From positions 10,451,175-10,515,174 of the forward strand of contig JBANSL010000018.1 of the NCBI GenBank assembly GCA_037127255.1: a DNA stretch of 64,000 nucleotides, read 5' to 3'. Made by a program: the position numbers and the translations under genes. Numbering within the stretch: the stretch's first letter is position 1; each line of letters begins with the position of its first letter. This stretch comes from Persicaria tinctoria. Lineage: Eukaryota > Streptophyta > Magnoliopsida > Caryophyllales > Polygonaceae. Shown in pieces: positions 23,108-33,529 of this stretch. The notes below the pieces were generated by a model. The model worked only from the letters and a program-made list of their open reading frames with translations. It searched no databases and was not told the DNA's origin.

Positions 23108-23109
23108 TG

Positions 23110-23470
23110 GAGATCTTCCGCTCCACTCTTCCTACTCCCCTCCCTACAACCTTAATTTATTTTAACATTTATTTAATCTTAAATTTTTTAAAAAAAATTA
23201 TATTTATATTTCTAACATCTTTTTATATGTTTATAAAATTTTATTTTGAAAAATCATATTTTAAAATTTTTAAAAATTAAAAAAGCAATATTTTACAAAA
23301 TATAATTATTAAAAATTTTAAAACATGATTTTTTAAAATAAAATTTTATAAATATATATAAATAGATGTTAGAAATATAAATATATTTTTTATTTTATTT
23401 TTTAAATAAAATAAATATTAAATTAATTTTGTGTTATAGGGAAGGGAGTAGGGGTGGTGTAGAAAATCTT
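23110..23470. mobile_element. AT-rich foldback element (MITE)
   Basis: The left end AGATCTTCCGCTCCAC..CTACTCCC and the reverse complement of the right end (AGATTTTCTACACCAC..CTACTCCC) match imperfectly. Inside them, long AT-rich arms containing TCTAACATCT/AGATGTTAGA pair almost to the centre near 23285. Candidate flanking repeats TCAATGCAAT and TCACTGCAAT suggest a 9-10-bp duplication, hinting at MULE type. No coding. Confidence 0.65.
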
Positions 23471-24523
23471 CACTGCAATCAATGAATGGAGGCTATTTTG
23501 TGATTTTGACATGCATGACGTAATGTTGGGTCAAATGGGCTTCATAAGCATTTATTGTGGTTAGTTATGTTTTAAGATGGGCTTGAGTTATGATCACAAT
23601 TTTATGCCTAATAAATATAGGCCCATCCATCCATTAATCTGGAATTCCGTAGTGGTACAACTAGATTTTAAGGTCTGTTTTGTTGTCACATTTGAAACCA
23701 CGTTTTATTTATAAGATCACTAATTGATTTTTTTTTTTTAAAAAAGTGATAAGTCACTTATACATTACTGTACAACCTTTTTTTTTTTTTTATGGGATCA
23801 AGATCTACTTGAATATAAAGAAAGCTTTAAAGAATCTAAAGTTTTAAAGAAAGTTGTGATTCTAAGCAAGTTCCAAAGAGTAGGAATGCTTAAATTTGCT
23901 ATTTTGTCTGCAACAATGTTCACTTCTCATAACATATGGAGAATCTAAACCATGTTGAAATCAAAGATGAGCCACTATATAACTTATAATTATTTTTTTA
24001 TATCATATAATAACAGTATAAAACTATACCCTGATCTGAAAGTTGAAGAAATCACAAAGAAAAAAAATACTTTGGTTTAATTAGGCTTCGGAATTGACTA
24101 TTTTTGTTATCAAATTCGGCTTTTCTATCCTATATTCCTAGGGCATAGAATAAGAAGTTAAATTGAGAAATATTTCTCTTAGATACACCTGATTTAGCCA
24201 TTTTTAAATTAGATTATGAGGTTCGCCCATTTTCTTATAGAGTTTTTTCCAATAAAGTATTCTTATCCTATGTCCTTAAGGCACACGATAGACAAACCGT
24301 ATCAAATTAACATAAAAATCCACAGTCCCTCCCAAAATTTTTTCCAAATAAACTAAAAAATGCACAAAGATCGACCTGTAGTTTCAAAGTCTTTAGTTGA
24401 TGTAAACAAACAAGAGCTTCTCCCCATAGAAGTTAACATCAAGGTTGATAGGGGAAAACATAAAGGAAGAAAATCAAAACAAAAACAAAACTAACTGCAC
24501 ATTTTTCCCACACCCTGATTATT
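23471..24523. other. Spacer and 3' region of the ZCF37-like gene
   Basis: AT-rich, no gene recognised. The last few hundred bases probably hold the 3' UTR of the minus-strand gene. Confidence 0.4.
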
Positions 24524-25303
24524 TTAGGATGCCCTAACAATCTTAGGAGGAGAACTGGTTCCATGGCTACCCTTGAAAGAAGTCACTCCTCCTTGATGGC
24601 CCATCAACACCTTCTTCTTGAAAGACCTTCTCCTCAAGTTTCCATCTCCATTAGCTATGGTGGGGATCAAATACCAACCAATGGAGGTACACATGATTGC
24701 TACTGACCTCCCAAACAAGGCCAAGAACATGAGTATCACTATCACCACCATGGGCAAGTAATACTTTGGCTTCTTAAGATCCTGCAGCTCAAAGCTCCTC
24801 AGCAGCCTCCTCTCTTGGGGTCGCGCTACCGCGGGCCCCACTTCGCTCCGGCTTCTCTGCATTGGAGCATGATCACCCTGGAGTGGCTGGCTCCTCTCAC
24901 CATGGTGATCAAGTGGGCCTGAGCTATGGCGCCTCAAAACATGTTTTTCTTGAGTTTTGGTCCTCTTCATCTTCCTTGTTTTCGGGCCGGTTTCATGCCC
25001 AGCTTTGGCCTTGACCACAATTGGCTTGCAGTTGTTGTCCTTGGAGTAGTCAAACTGGACAAAGGAGATCTCATCAGGGCTGATCTCTGAGTAAATCTTC
25101 TGCCTCTTCTCCTCTATTTCAGCCAATAAAAGAGAGAACTTGTCCAGACCTCGCGTCGAATACGGGTTCTTGCTATGGCCTCTTGATCTTGTTGATCTCC
25201 TAGGGGAGGAGCCTGCACTTCTGACTGCTCTTTCATCCTGGAAGTCATCATCTTCTTCCCTTGGGAAACTGTGGTTGCCACAAACTATCAAGGAGCTCAC
25301 CAT
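24524..25303 (-). CDS. ZCF37-like membrane-anchored protein, intact
   Basis: A single uninterrupted frame of 259 residues from ATG 25303-25301. Residues 46-100 form the family core (NPYSTRGLDKFSLLLAEIEE, KIYSEISPDEISFVQF, CKPIVVKAK). A basic, low-complexity middle follows (105-175). Residues 182-216 are hydrophobic (YYLPMVVIVILMFLALFGRS, then GWYLIP), a likely membrane anchor near the C-terminus, followed by a basic tail. It matches the plant-specific family containing Arabidopsis ZCF37, whose biochemical role I do not know. It is the intact paralogue of the damaged gene at 13923-14499, on the same strand about 10 kb away with the copia element between, so the two probably arose by local duplication. 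Confidence 0.82.
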   Translation of the reverse strand: MVSSLIVCGNHSFPREEDDDFQDERAVRSAGSSPRRSTRSRGHSKNPYSTRGLDKFSLLLAEIEEKRQKIYSEISPDEISFVQFDYSKDNNCKPIVVKAKAGHETGPKTRKMKRTKTQEKHVLRRHSSGPLDHHGERSQPLQGDHAPMQRSRSEVGPAVARPQERRLLRSFELQDLKKPKYYLPMVVIVILMFLALFGRSVAIMCTSIGWYLIPTIANGDGNLRRRSFKKKVLMGHQGGVTSFKGSHGTSSPPKIVRAS

Positions 25304-26740
25304 TTTTTTATTTTTATTTTTTTCAGATGGTTGTTAGTTTGGATGTGATTTTGGTTAGTTGGGATGTAATGAATATGGTTTATGGGTATTGATTTAAATG
25401 AGAGAGGGGATGTGTGGGCTTCAAGAAAAAGAGTGGATCCAATCTTGATTTTAGGAATAGTCAATTGAGGGAGAGTGGTTTGAAAGCAGCTGCAGTAGAA
25501 GCTTCTATTATAAATAGATCAAGATTTGGGTTGATTGACTTTCTTGCATAAGGGGAAACACAAATACACAATGCCATTACCAAGTCAAGCAAACACCAAA
25601 ATTTCAGTTCCTAAAATGATGATATATAATAGTAATCCTATAGAAAAAATTGACCATTCATAATTTTGTTCTTCTTTGGCTGCTTTACTATATCCAAATT
25701 CCTAAACCTACAAGTTACCTCCTCTTGCCTAGGCCAGTTGTCACATCAAATGAAAATGTCTGAGAAATTTTGCAATGTACAAGCAAATGAGAAATTCTTA
25801 TACATGATATTGATTTTTGTTATTAAGCACTGTAGTATTAAATTGTTTGTTTGTGGGTAAGTAAACTCTTATGAATGAATGGAATCTTAAGTAGGGGACA
25901 CTTTTGAATCTAGTATGAGTCAGTGTTTCTGTATTACGAGGAATAATTTTAGAATTTAAATGATAAGTTTTTTCGAAAGATAATTGAGATTTATTGGGTA
26001 TATAACAACAATAAGAAGAAACCCAATGAAATCCCACTCAAGACAAGGTTTGGAAGATTGAGTTGTATGCACTTTTTCTCTAATTAAATCGAGATTATTT
26101 TTTCGAATGACCCAAACTACTACCAACACACACAACAGACAATTAGGAAACGATAAAAAAAACCTCGAAAATAAAAAGGCAAGGTGAGGAAAAGAATATA
26201 AAACATAAAAATTGGACAGAAAAGGATATGATTCTTGACAATCCACATTCACTCAACCGAGCCCTCCTCGATACAGATGACACTCATCCACCTCACTCAA
26301 TCTCTCGCCATGTCCTCTGTGAGGTTCATAAGGGTAAGATCCTGTCCAAACAACTCCCTTCAACTCTTTTTTTTTTGTCACCCTTGACTACTGAGCATAT
26401 ATCCTTGACATTAGCCACTCATATACTGATATACCTTTATTATAACAACCAAATAAATACCAATTTTTTAACAGATAAACTATTTCCGCTTCATACCTTA
26501 ATACCTTATACCTCCAACTCTTTTTAGGCTGATTTTCTATTTCAAAGTATCAAAATTCATCTGCTCCTCCCCTCCATTTCATAAAAAATCTGGATTTTCT
26601 ATTTCAACTTTTCATACATACCCCATTGCATTGAACTGAGAGGCTACTAATGCCTAATGGGAGACCACCACCTATCTTATCTTTAGTCTTTACTATATAA
26701 TTAGGGTTTAATCATTTATTCATTTCCTTTTTTTATACAT
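25304..26740. other. Upstream region of the ZCF37-like gene and spacer
   Basis: About 200 bases upstream of the gene a TATTTATAA word occurs on the minus strand, a possible TATA element. The rest is AT-rich. An open stretch at 26228-26527 resembles no family I know and I do not call it. Confidence 0.4.
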
Positions 26741-26749
26741 ATTTTTTTT

Positions 26750-28110
26750 ACAGTAGGCAAGAATTATGAGCGATTACAAGCTGTAATCTGACTCCTTGAT
26801 CATCCTTAAGTTCCCTATTAAAAGGAATAGTAGAGCTATTACAAATGACACCCTTCCGAACTATAAAGTCAACTACTTGATTCGCTTCTCGGTAGCAGTG
26901 TCTGTATTTATTGAACAAGGTCAAAAGCAGATTCCAGTTCTAGATCTTTTCAATGTGATGTATAATCTCCCGTCTGACATTATTACAGCTGGTGATGGCT
27001 TTGATGAGCTGTAGATTGAATTGTCCACTTCTATTATTACTCTTTGAAGTCATTTCCTAATTGCGTGCTCCATACATGTCTGGATAGCGGTAGTTTCAGT
27101 TTGAATGACTGAGCATTTGACAGTTTCCTTGTAAAACATATCAATGACATGACCCTAAGTCCCGAGCAACCCCTCCCACATGACAAACACTTGTGAGATT
27201 AACATAGTCATCCACATTGATTGTATAGACAACCCCTGGTGGTCTGCTCCATTTAGCTTTAGTTCTCTTGTTTGTAGTTTTATTCCTATTATTGTCTTTT
27301 TCAATTTGGGTCCAATCACATATGTTTGCAATGATTCTTCAAATGATATTTTCTATTGGGGCCAGAGATTTATTTCTAAAGATAAGTTCATTTCTGATTT
27401 TCCAAATAGTTTGCCAAATGAAGACTAGTTCCTCAAAAATTTTGTTTCCAAGTCAAATTTCATCTATTAAAAGGGCGGGATTCATTTATATTCATAAGTT
27501 GGAAGTATTTTCCTGTTTGTATCTCAAAGTACATGGTCAATTATTTTCCTCGTGAATAGACAGCTTCTCATTAAGTGTTTCGCATCTTCTTCCGCTTGAT
27601 TGCAAAGGCTACACTGGTTGGGAACTTGGTTAACGTATTTATTAAGCCTTTGAGTGGTTAGGAAGACCATCTACCATTATTTTTCATATATTTTTTTTGA
27701 TTAGGTAAGAATTCGAGTTCAGACATATATGAAACTCGAGGGCCGGACGAGCCGACAGATGGAGAAACCGTCTAGAAATCGAAACATACAATACAATAAA
27801 ACGAAACAGTGCAAACTCAAGCAAACACACCCTACAAAAAAACGAAACCAAGCGGACCAAAACCAAACAGATCTGGACGAAAAACGACGAACGGAGCCAA
27901 GCCCCACTCTAAAGCAGAACCGTATTCCAGCAATACATCAGGACCCGATTATCTTGTGGGCAGTGGGGACGAAACTCCAGGGAAGCGGCCAACCCGGATA
28001 AAGGAGACGTCATTATTTTCCATATAAAGCTTCTTATTCTAGGAGATAGATTTAGCTTCCAAATCCAGTTAATATCTTTTGAAGCTTGAGTTTGTGGAGA
28101 ATATGATTTG
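26750..28110 (-). pseudogene. Dead LINE fragment, split by a retrosequence insertion
   Basis: On the minus strand, 28100-28020 reads INWIWKLNLSPRIRSFIWKI, the start of the reverse-transcriptase zinc-binding region. After an insert (27691-28017) the sequence resumes with NQCSLCNQAEEDAKHLMRSC, then WQTIWKIRNELIF, and a degenerate RNase H start (KWSRPPGVVYTINVDDY, GVARDLG). The frame is broken repeatedly. Same domain architecture as the relic at 5.3-6.2 kb but opposite orientation. Confidence 0.65.
27691..28017 (-). mobile_element. Poly(A)-tailed retrosequence inserted in the LINE
   Basis: The insert ends at its left in eight T (poly(A) on the minus strand) after CTCGAATTCTTACCTAATC, the same tail type as at 12347. 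Near-identical flanks, CATTATTTTTCATATA at the left and CATTATTTTCCATATA at the right, form a target-site duplication of about 16 bp, typical of LINE-mobilised insertions. No recognisable protein. Confidence 0.65.
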
Positions 28111-28114
28111 GGGT

Positions 28115-28320
28115 TGTCCCACATTGGTTAGAAAATGAATCCAAGCCTTGCATATAAGCCGGTGGGCTACCCCACCTAACACCAATTAGTTTTAGGATGG
28201 AACCCACTCGGCTTGTGTGCTCAGCTTGGTTAATTGCGCATGTGCGCTTGGGCGTGTGTGTAACCCCCACATTATAATGACCCACCGTGATTTAAACTAG
28301 TGGAGTCTTCCAACATTTTC
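28115..28320 (+). repeat. LTR-like patch (TRIM/solo-LTR type)
   Basis: Contains TTGTCCCACATTGGTTAG, then TATAAGCCGGTGGGCTA, ACCAATTAGTTTTAGGATGG and AACCCACTCGG. I remember these words in this order from LTRs of short plant retrotransposons. Only one copy is present and ends cannot be defined, so this is a tentative solo or partial LTR. Confidence 0.35.
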
Positions 28321-28844
28321 CCTCATTTATTCATTTCTTAAAATAATATCACAAAATAGAAACACAAACATTTTGGTCTATTAAATCAATTGGCAGAAAT
28401 TTTGTTTGAGTGAGGCTAGAGACAAGACGATGAAACGTCTATTGACAAGATTATTTTCATAAAATTGCACATAAGTAATTTATCATTCAAAAAATAATTT
28501 CAAAGTTGACCAAGAGAGAAAAAAAGATCCCATATTCATTCAACCTCTTTCACCGAAGTGGTACTCTCCATCTTTAAATCTTAGATAATATCACTGGAAT
28601 CAAGGTTTAGGTTAATTTAGTACTTTCTACTTTGCAAATTAATTTGATCCAAGATGCCTCCGTAACAACCATTTGACATGGTATCCAGATTTCTTTATTT
28701 TAGATGTACGGAGTATTGGTGAATGAATGTTGATATGGGGTTTTAAAAATGGAGGAATGATTTCATAGTCAGGAGTACTGAAATCAACAAGTTCAATCAA
28801 AATCGCGGTGATTAGCAATTGCATTAATTAATTGTTTCTTATGG
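28321..28844. other. Spacer
   Basis: AT-rich, no gene or clear repeat recognised. Confidence 0.4.
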
Positions 28845-28868
28845 ATGTTGATATGGGGTTTTGTGGAA

Positions 28869-29275
28869 ATGGATCTCTTCAACCTCTTGAATAGATTAGA
28901 AATTTCAATCCCGGAAATCACAAAACCCCTAAAATCTATCGTCTCCCCCGCCAATCCGCTCCTATCCGACTCCGAATTGGCTCATATAGTCGGCCTCGTG
29001 AACCCTACCGTCGTGTTCATCGTCTCCTCCCTCTCCTATCACCACCTCGCGTCCATCCCCACCGTCATCATCGACTCGCCCGATTTCGACTCACTACTCA
29101 CTCATACCGATTCGGACCACGTCGACTTGGCCGGTGTTCTCCAGTCCGAGTCGTTGATGATTGAGTATTTCTGAAAGATCATCATTGAGCCGTCTCGGTG
29201 GTGGAGACGTTGACCAAATTCACCTTGGAGGGGATGATGTTGACCGTGGAGAGGTTCATTGTGAGAGAATTTTGA
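28869..29275 (+). pseudogene. Relic of a 4-coumarate-CoA-ligase-like acyl-activating enzyme
   Basis: 28869-29150 reads IVSPANPLLSDSELAHIVGL, then PTVVF and PTVIIDSPDFDSLL, the segment just before the ATP-binding loop in 4CL-like enzymes. Where the SSGTTG loop should follow there is instead a stop (29172). A second block in another frame, 29198-29275, reads VVETLTKFTLEGMMLTVERF, matching the family segment about 80-100 residues further on. The catalytic ATP-binding core is thus deleted and both ends of the enzyme are missing, so this is a non-functional fragment. Recognition is by motif memory, not alignment. Confidence 0.65.
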
Positions 29276-29536
29276 ATCTTGTTGCAAATTGTATGAAAAA
29301 AATGAAAAGGGCAGACGTGAAATTACTTGAAATTGTCTTGACAATAGCCGTTTTAGTATCTTTTCTAAATACGCTATGCTTTTGTTTTAACCACTTCAAT
29401 GCTTATATGCTGACATATAATTCAACGCTAATTTATACTCTGTATAGTACTCAAAACCTTTTATTAAAATACGGAGTATATATACCCCAGAGTAGGAAAA
29501 TGTGTTAATTAATGATGCGGTAGTGGTTAAAAAATA

Positions 29537-30905
29537 GGCGTAACTTCGTAAAACCACCCTTTATTTCACCTTTTATTCACAAAACCACCCTTTATTTTCT
29601 AAATTACACTTAACCACCTGTTATTCATGAAAACCTATCAAGTCACCACCCATCTTCGATTCTATCCATTGGCAGCCCTAAAATGAGTGGTAAATGACTA
29701 TATTACCCTTAACCCTATATAAACCTAGGGGTGGGCACAAATCCCGTACCGTCCCGCATCCCGTCCCGATCCCGGTGGGATTTAAAAAACAAAAATCAAT
29801 CCCGTCCTTTAAATAGGTAAATAAAGAGCGGTCATCCCGTCCCGCTAAAATTACGCGGGACAGAGAGTTCGCAACTTCGCATCCCGTAAATCCCGTCCCG
29901 CATATATATACAAAATAATATATATATATATATATAATTAAAAAACTAAGAATATATTTATATTATATACTAACATTTATTTAAACCCAAACTTTAAATT
30001 TTAAAATAATAACACAAGATTAAAAACATCCATCATTCCATTTTATTGGCAGCTCTCGGCAAACATATAACAAATAATGTAAGAATTTTAATACTGTAAT
30101 GGGATTTGGTAAGGTTTGACATCTTTATTGTTTGATGTTTTTAGAGTTAATTGGATTAATTTTTAATTTTTTTTTTACGAGGGACAAATCTCGTCCCATC
30201 CCGTTAGGGGCAAGACTCGGTGGGATTTGAAAAAAAAAATTATCAATCCCGTCCCGATCCCGTCCCACAAAAAATACGCGGGACAGGACGTAGGATTACC
30301 GCAATCCCGTCCCGTCCCGTCCCATGTCCACCCCTATATAAACCTATTTCAAGAAACCTAAATCGGTTGGAAACATTGAAACCAAAAAATCTATGAAATC
30401 TAAATTAAATAACCCTAAATTGAAATCTAAATTAAACCTAAAATCAATAAATTGGTACGATTTACCTGGAAAATTTGAAACCTAAATTAAAATCTCATAA
30501 AACTAACATCTATTCATCATCATCGGATATTCGGTCTTGATTCTCAATTTCGTTATCGTTGAACAAAGATTGCGCAGTAGCATTGAATAACGAGGACAAA
30601 GTATGTCATCCTCGAACCAAAATCGTAGAACACGGAAGCCGGAAGGAAGAGGCTTCGTCTCTCCTAGTGCTCTTCAAATAGACCGGCGGTGGGAAATTGA
30701 TTGGTTTCTTGAAATAGGTTTATATAGGGTTAAGGGTAATATAGTCATTTACCAATCATTTTAGAGCTACTAACAAAGAGAATTGAAGATGGGTGGTGAC
30801 TTGATAGGTTTTGTTGAATAATGGGTGGTTAAGTGTAATTTAGAAAATAAGGGGTGGTTTTGTGAACAAAAGGTGAAATAAAGGGTGGTTATATGAAGTT
30901 ACGCC
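29537..30905. mobile_element. MULE (Mutator-like), non-autonomous, long terminal inverted repeats
   Basis: The ends read GGCGTAACTTCGTAAAACCA and, inverted, GGCGTAACTTCATATAACCA. Inverted similarity continues for about 190 bp, including TTAACCCTATATAAACC. Perfect 9-bp duplications TAAAAAATA lie at 29528-29536 and 30906-30914. Long inverted termini plus a 9-bp TSD define Mutator-like elements. No transposase: the centre is the hAT element 29726-30336 plus a short unique segment. Confidence 0.9.
29726..30336. mobile_element. hAT element nested in the MULE, packed with CCCGTCCCG repeats
   Basis: 611 bp with termini TAGGGGTGGGCA and, inverted, TAGGGGTGGACA. Perfect 8-bp duplications TATAAACC lie at 29718-29725 and 30337-30344. 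Subterminal regions carry many CCCGTCCC/GCGGGACAG motifs in both orientations around an AT-rich core, as in plant hAT derivatives where they act as transposase-binding repeats. Non-coding. It is younger than its MULE host. Confidence 0.9.
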
Positions 30906-31246
30906 TAAAAAATAAAAACATATGATTGTTGTTTTCTTTTGGTCATATTTATTTGGCCAAATTGCATAAAACCACCCTTTATTCACTCTTTTTTTCAACT
31001 AACCACCCCTTATTTAAAAATTTTCACTTAACCACCATTTATAGCATGTCTATTGCAAGTAACCACCCATTTTCTCTTTTCTCTATTTAAAAGACAAAAA
31101 TGCCCCCCAAATTAATTAGTAATGTTTATTTATTTATGATTATTATTTTGGTAGAGTTGTTTTTTATTATTAAATCTCAAGTAAATGTTTGGTAGATTCT
31201 GTATTATATTTAGCTTACTTTCAAAATTTTAAAACTTGTATGTCTA

Positions 31247-31249
<3 letters not shown>

Positions 31250-31317
<68 letters not shown>
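31250..31317. repeat. (AT)n microsatellite, about 34 units
   Basis: Uninterrupted alternating AT for nearly 70 bases, inside the second MULE. Length is likely to be unstable and may be imprecise in assembly. Confidence 0.95.
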
Positions 31318-31320
<3 letters not shown>

Positions 31321-31815
31321 GGTTTTAAAATTCATGGCCATGGATTTTGAATGTAAGATCCCACCACATTGATGAATTTTTTAAAAATGAAGTTAATATG
31401 TTTTATATTAGTTAAATATTATGTTAATCATAAAAAAATATTCATATAGGCTTTAAATTTTTTTAAACTAATCTAAATATAATATAGACTAACCAATTAT
31501 ATTAAAATTTTCTTATATTTAAACTGTGAACGTTAGAAATTTCGTATAATATACATTTTGTAAAATTGTTAGTATCGCAAAAAAAAATATTGGGATTGTT
31601 CTGCCATTTTTGGATTGTTAGAATTGTAGAATCAGATTGGCATTTTAACAACATTGGGTGGAACTGTGGACAATGTTAGATAGTTGATAAATTTACGGTA
31701 GTAGAAGGAGATGAGTGAGGACTTGGCAGTTAGCTCCATGCTAAAACATGTACTTGAGATTTAATAAGAAAAAAACAACTCTACCAAAATAATAATGATA
31801 AATAAATAAACATTA

Positions 31816-32052
31816 CTTCCTCCGACCCAAAATATATGTCGTTTGAATTTTTAGCACGTATTTTAAGAACGTAAAAACAATATAAAATATTAACTTTTTT
31901 TTATTAATTTTTTTGATAACTTAATATTTGTTAGTAATAAGTACTCGTATTAAATTATAAAAAAATATAAAATTTAATATATTATATATATTTTTAGCTC
32001 CTTAAAACACGTGTTGAAAAGTCAAACATCATATATTTTGGATCGGAGGGAG
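31816..32052. mobile_element. Stowaway MITE nested in the second MULE
   Basis: 237 bp. Left end CTTCCTCCGACCCAAAATAT; reverse complement of the right end CTCCCTCCGATCCAAAATAT. TA on both sides (31814-31815, 32053-32054). Confidence 0.85.
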
Positions 32053-32228
32053 TAATAATTAGTATTGGGGCCATTTTGGTCTTTTAAATAGAGAAAAGAG
32101 AAAATGGGTGGTTAGTTGCAATAGATATACTATAAAGGGTGGTTAAGTGGAAATTTTGGAATAATGGGTGGTTAGTTGGGAAGAATAGTGAATAAAGGAT
32201 GGTTTTATGCCATTTGACCTATTTATTT

Positions 32229-33529
32229 TTGTATAGCTTGATGATATTATATATTGTCGTCATCTCAAGATTTATCAAATTGTCACTATCATATTAACCC
32301 ACCCATATTAGTGTTGATATTATATATGAAGAGATTGTCATCAACCATTTTTTAAAATTTTGATCGGTGAATAACTATGGAGGAAAATAAAGCATTCTTA
32401 AGGCCATAACCCCCGCCAATGTCAATCAAATATTAGAATCTAACTCTAATACCATGTCAAAATAGGTTGGGATGTGGGAGGGTCATAGGAGCCACACCTT
32501 TTTTTTTTTAGCGTGGGGTTGGAAAGTTGTCGACTAATTTCCACGGGTTCGAGTCCTAGCTTGCAGAGGACACAGACCGATTACCCATGTGGCAAACTAC
32601 AAGATAGACTCACCTAGGAGCCATGGGTGAGGAGCAACACACTTGACAAGCACAACATATAAGCTAAAAGGATTTTATCACAAAATCAAATGAGAACGAT
32701 AGACCAACAACAACAAGAAGTTCACGCTATCTCATTTGAGGTCGAGTTGTACACATCCTTTCCTCGACGACCTCGAAAGAATGTTTCTGAAGAATGAGAA
32801 TAATAGGCCGGCAAACTTATATAATGTTTAATATTTTTCACATATTTCCGATCTCACAATATATGAAAATTTATGTTATAATTTTAAATATTAATTATAA
32901 TAATAAGAAACTCAAATTACACGGTACAAAGACTTTAGCATATGTTATATGGTAATAAGTTAAAGCAGTTTCGGACAAAGATTAGTTAGTTGGCAATGGC
33001 AGGCGTTCACCTTCTAGATGGTCTACTCAATTGCTCAGGATAGGAAGTGCTCCTAATTTCATTTTATACACAATTATTCTTGGGTCAAACTTACCCACAG
33101 ATCAGATTGTCAAGGGAAGGTTTTTGCACTTGAAAAATAAATTTGCCAACCATCCCAATTTCCCCCAATATTGCACAATTGATATGATATATTATACATA
33201 CTGATTTCTATACTATCTTCAATAATACAGTGTACTTACAATCTATCAAATAACAAGCTGTAAGCACACACTTTTATTTTCATCAGTACAATATGTGGTG
33301 TCCATCAACTTAAGGTGTCAAATGAACAAAATAAAATCAATTAAGCTGCTAGCTTATTTGATCACATATTTACATGGGTTGCATCACCCTTCCTAAAATG
33401 TAAACATGTTACAAACCCACAACAACTGGAAGCACCAGCTAAAGTTAACATGAGTAACCTTGTCTGTACAATTGTACCAAGTGTGACACTGAAAACAATC
33501 ACAACTTCACAAGCCACTTCCTTGAAGGT
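32229..33529. other. Spacer with a SINE-like segment and the F-box gene 3' region
   Basis: 32505-32640 contains TAGCGTGGGGTTGG and, about 45 bases on, GGGTTCGAGTCC, which resemble Pol III boxes A and B of a tRNA-derived SINE on the plus strand. The rest is AT-rich without a gene. The final few hundred bases probably include the F-box gene 3' UTR. Confidence 0.45.

Larger units (their letters stand above)
30955..32219. mobile_element. Second MULE, long terminal inverted repeats
   Basis: The ends read GGCCAAATTGCATAAAACCA and, inverted, GGTCAAATGGCATAAAACCA, continuing about 190 bp (AACCACCC, TTTCTCTTTTCTCTATTTAA, then AAATTAATTA). Perfect 9-bp duplications TATTTATTT lie at 30946-30954 and 32220-32228. 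It lies only about 40 bp from the first MULE, and the two share an ACCACCCTTTATT word near the ends, so they are related families. It contains an AT microsatellite and a Stowaway. Confidence 0.9.

Noticed and set aside
31250..31317. Possible origin or regulatory AT tract
   Set aside because: It is a plain AT dinucleotide microsatellite inside a MULE.
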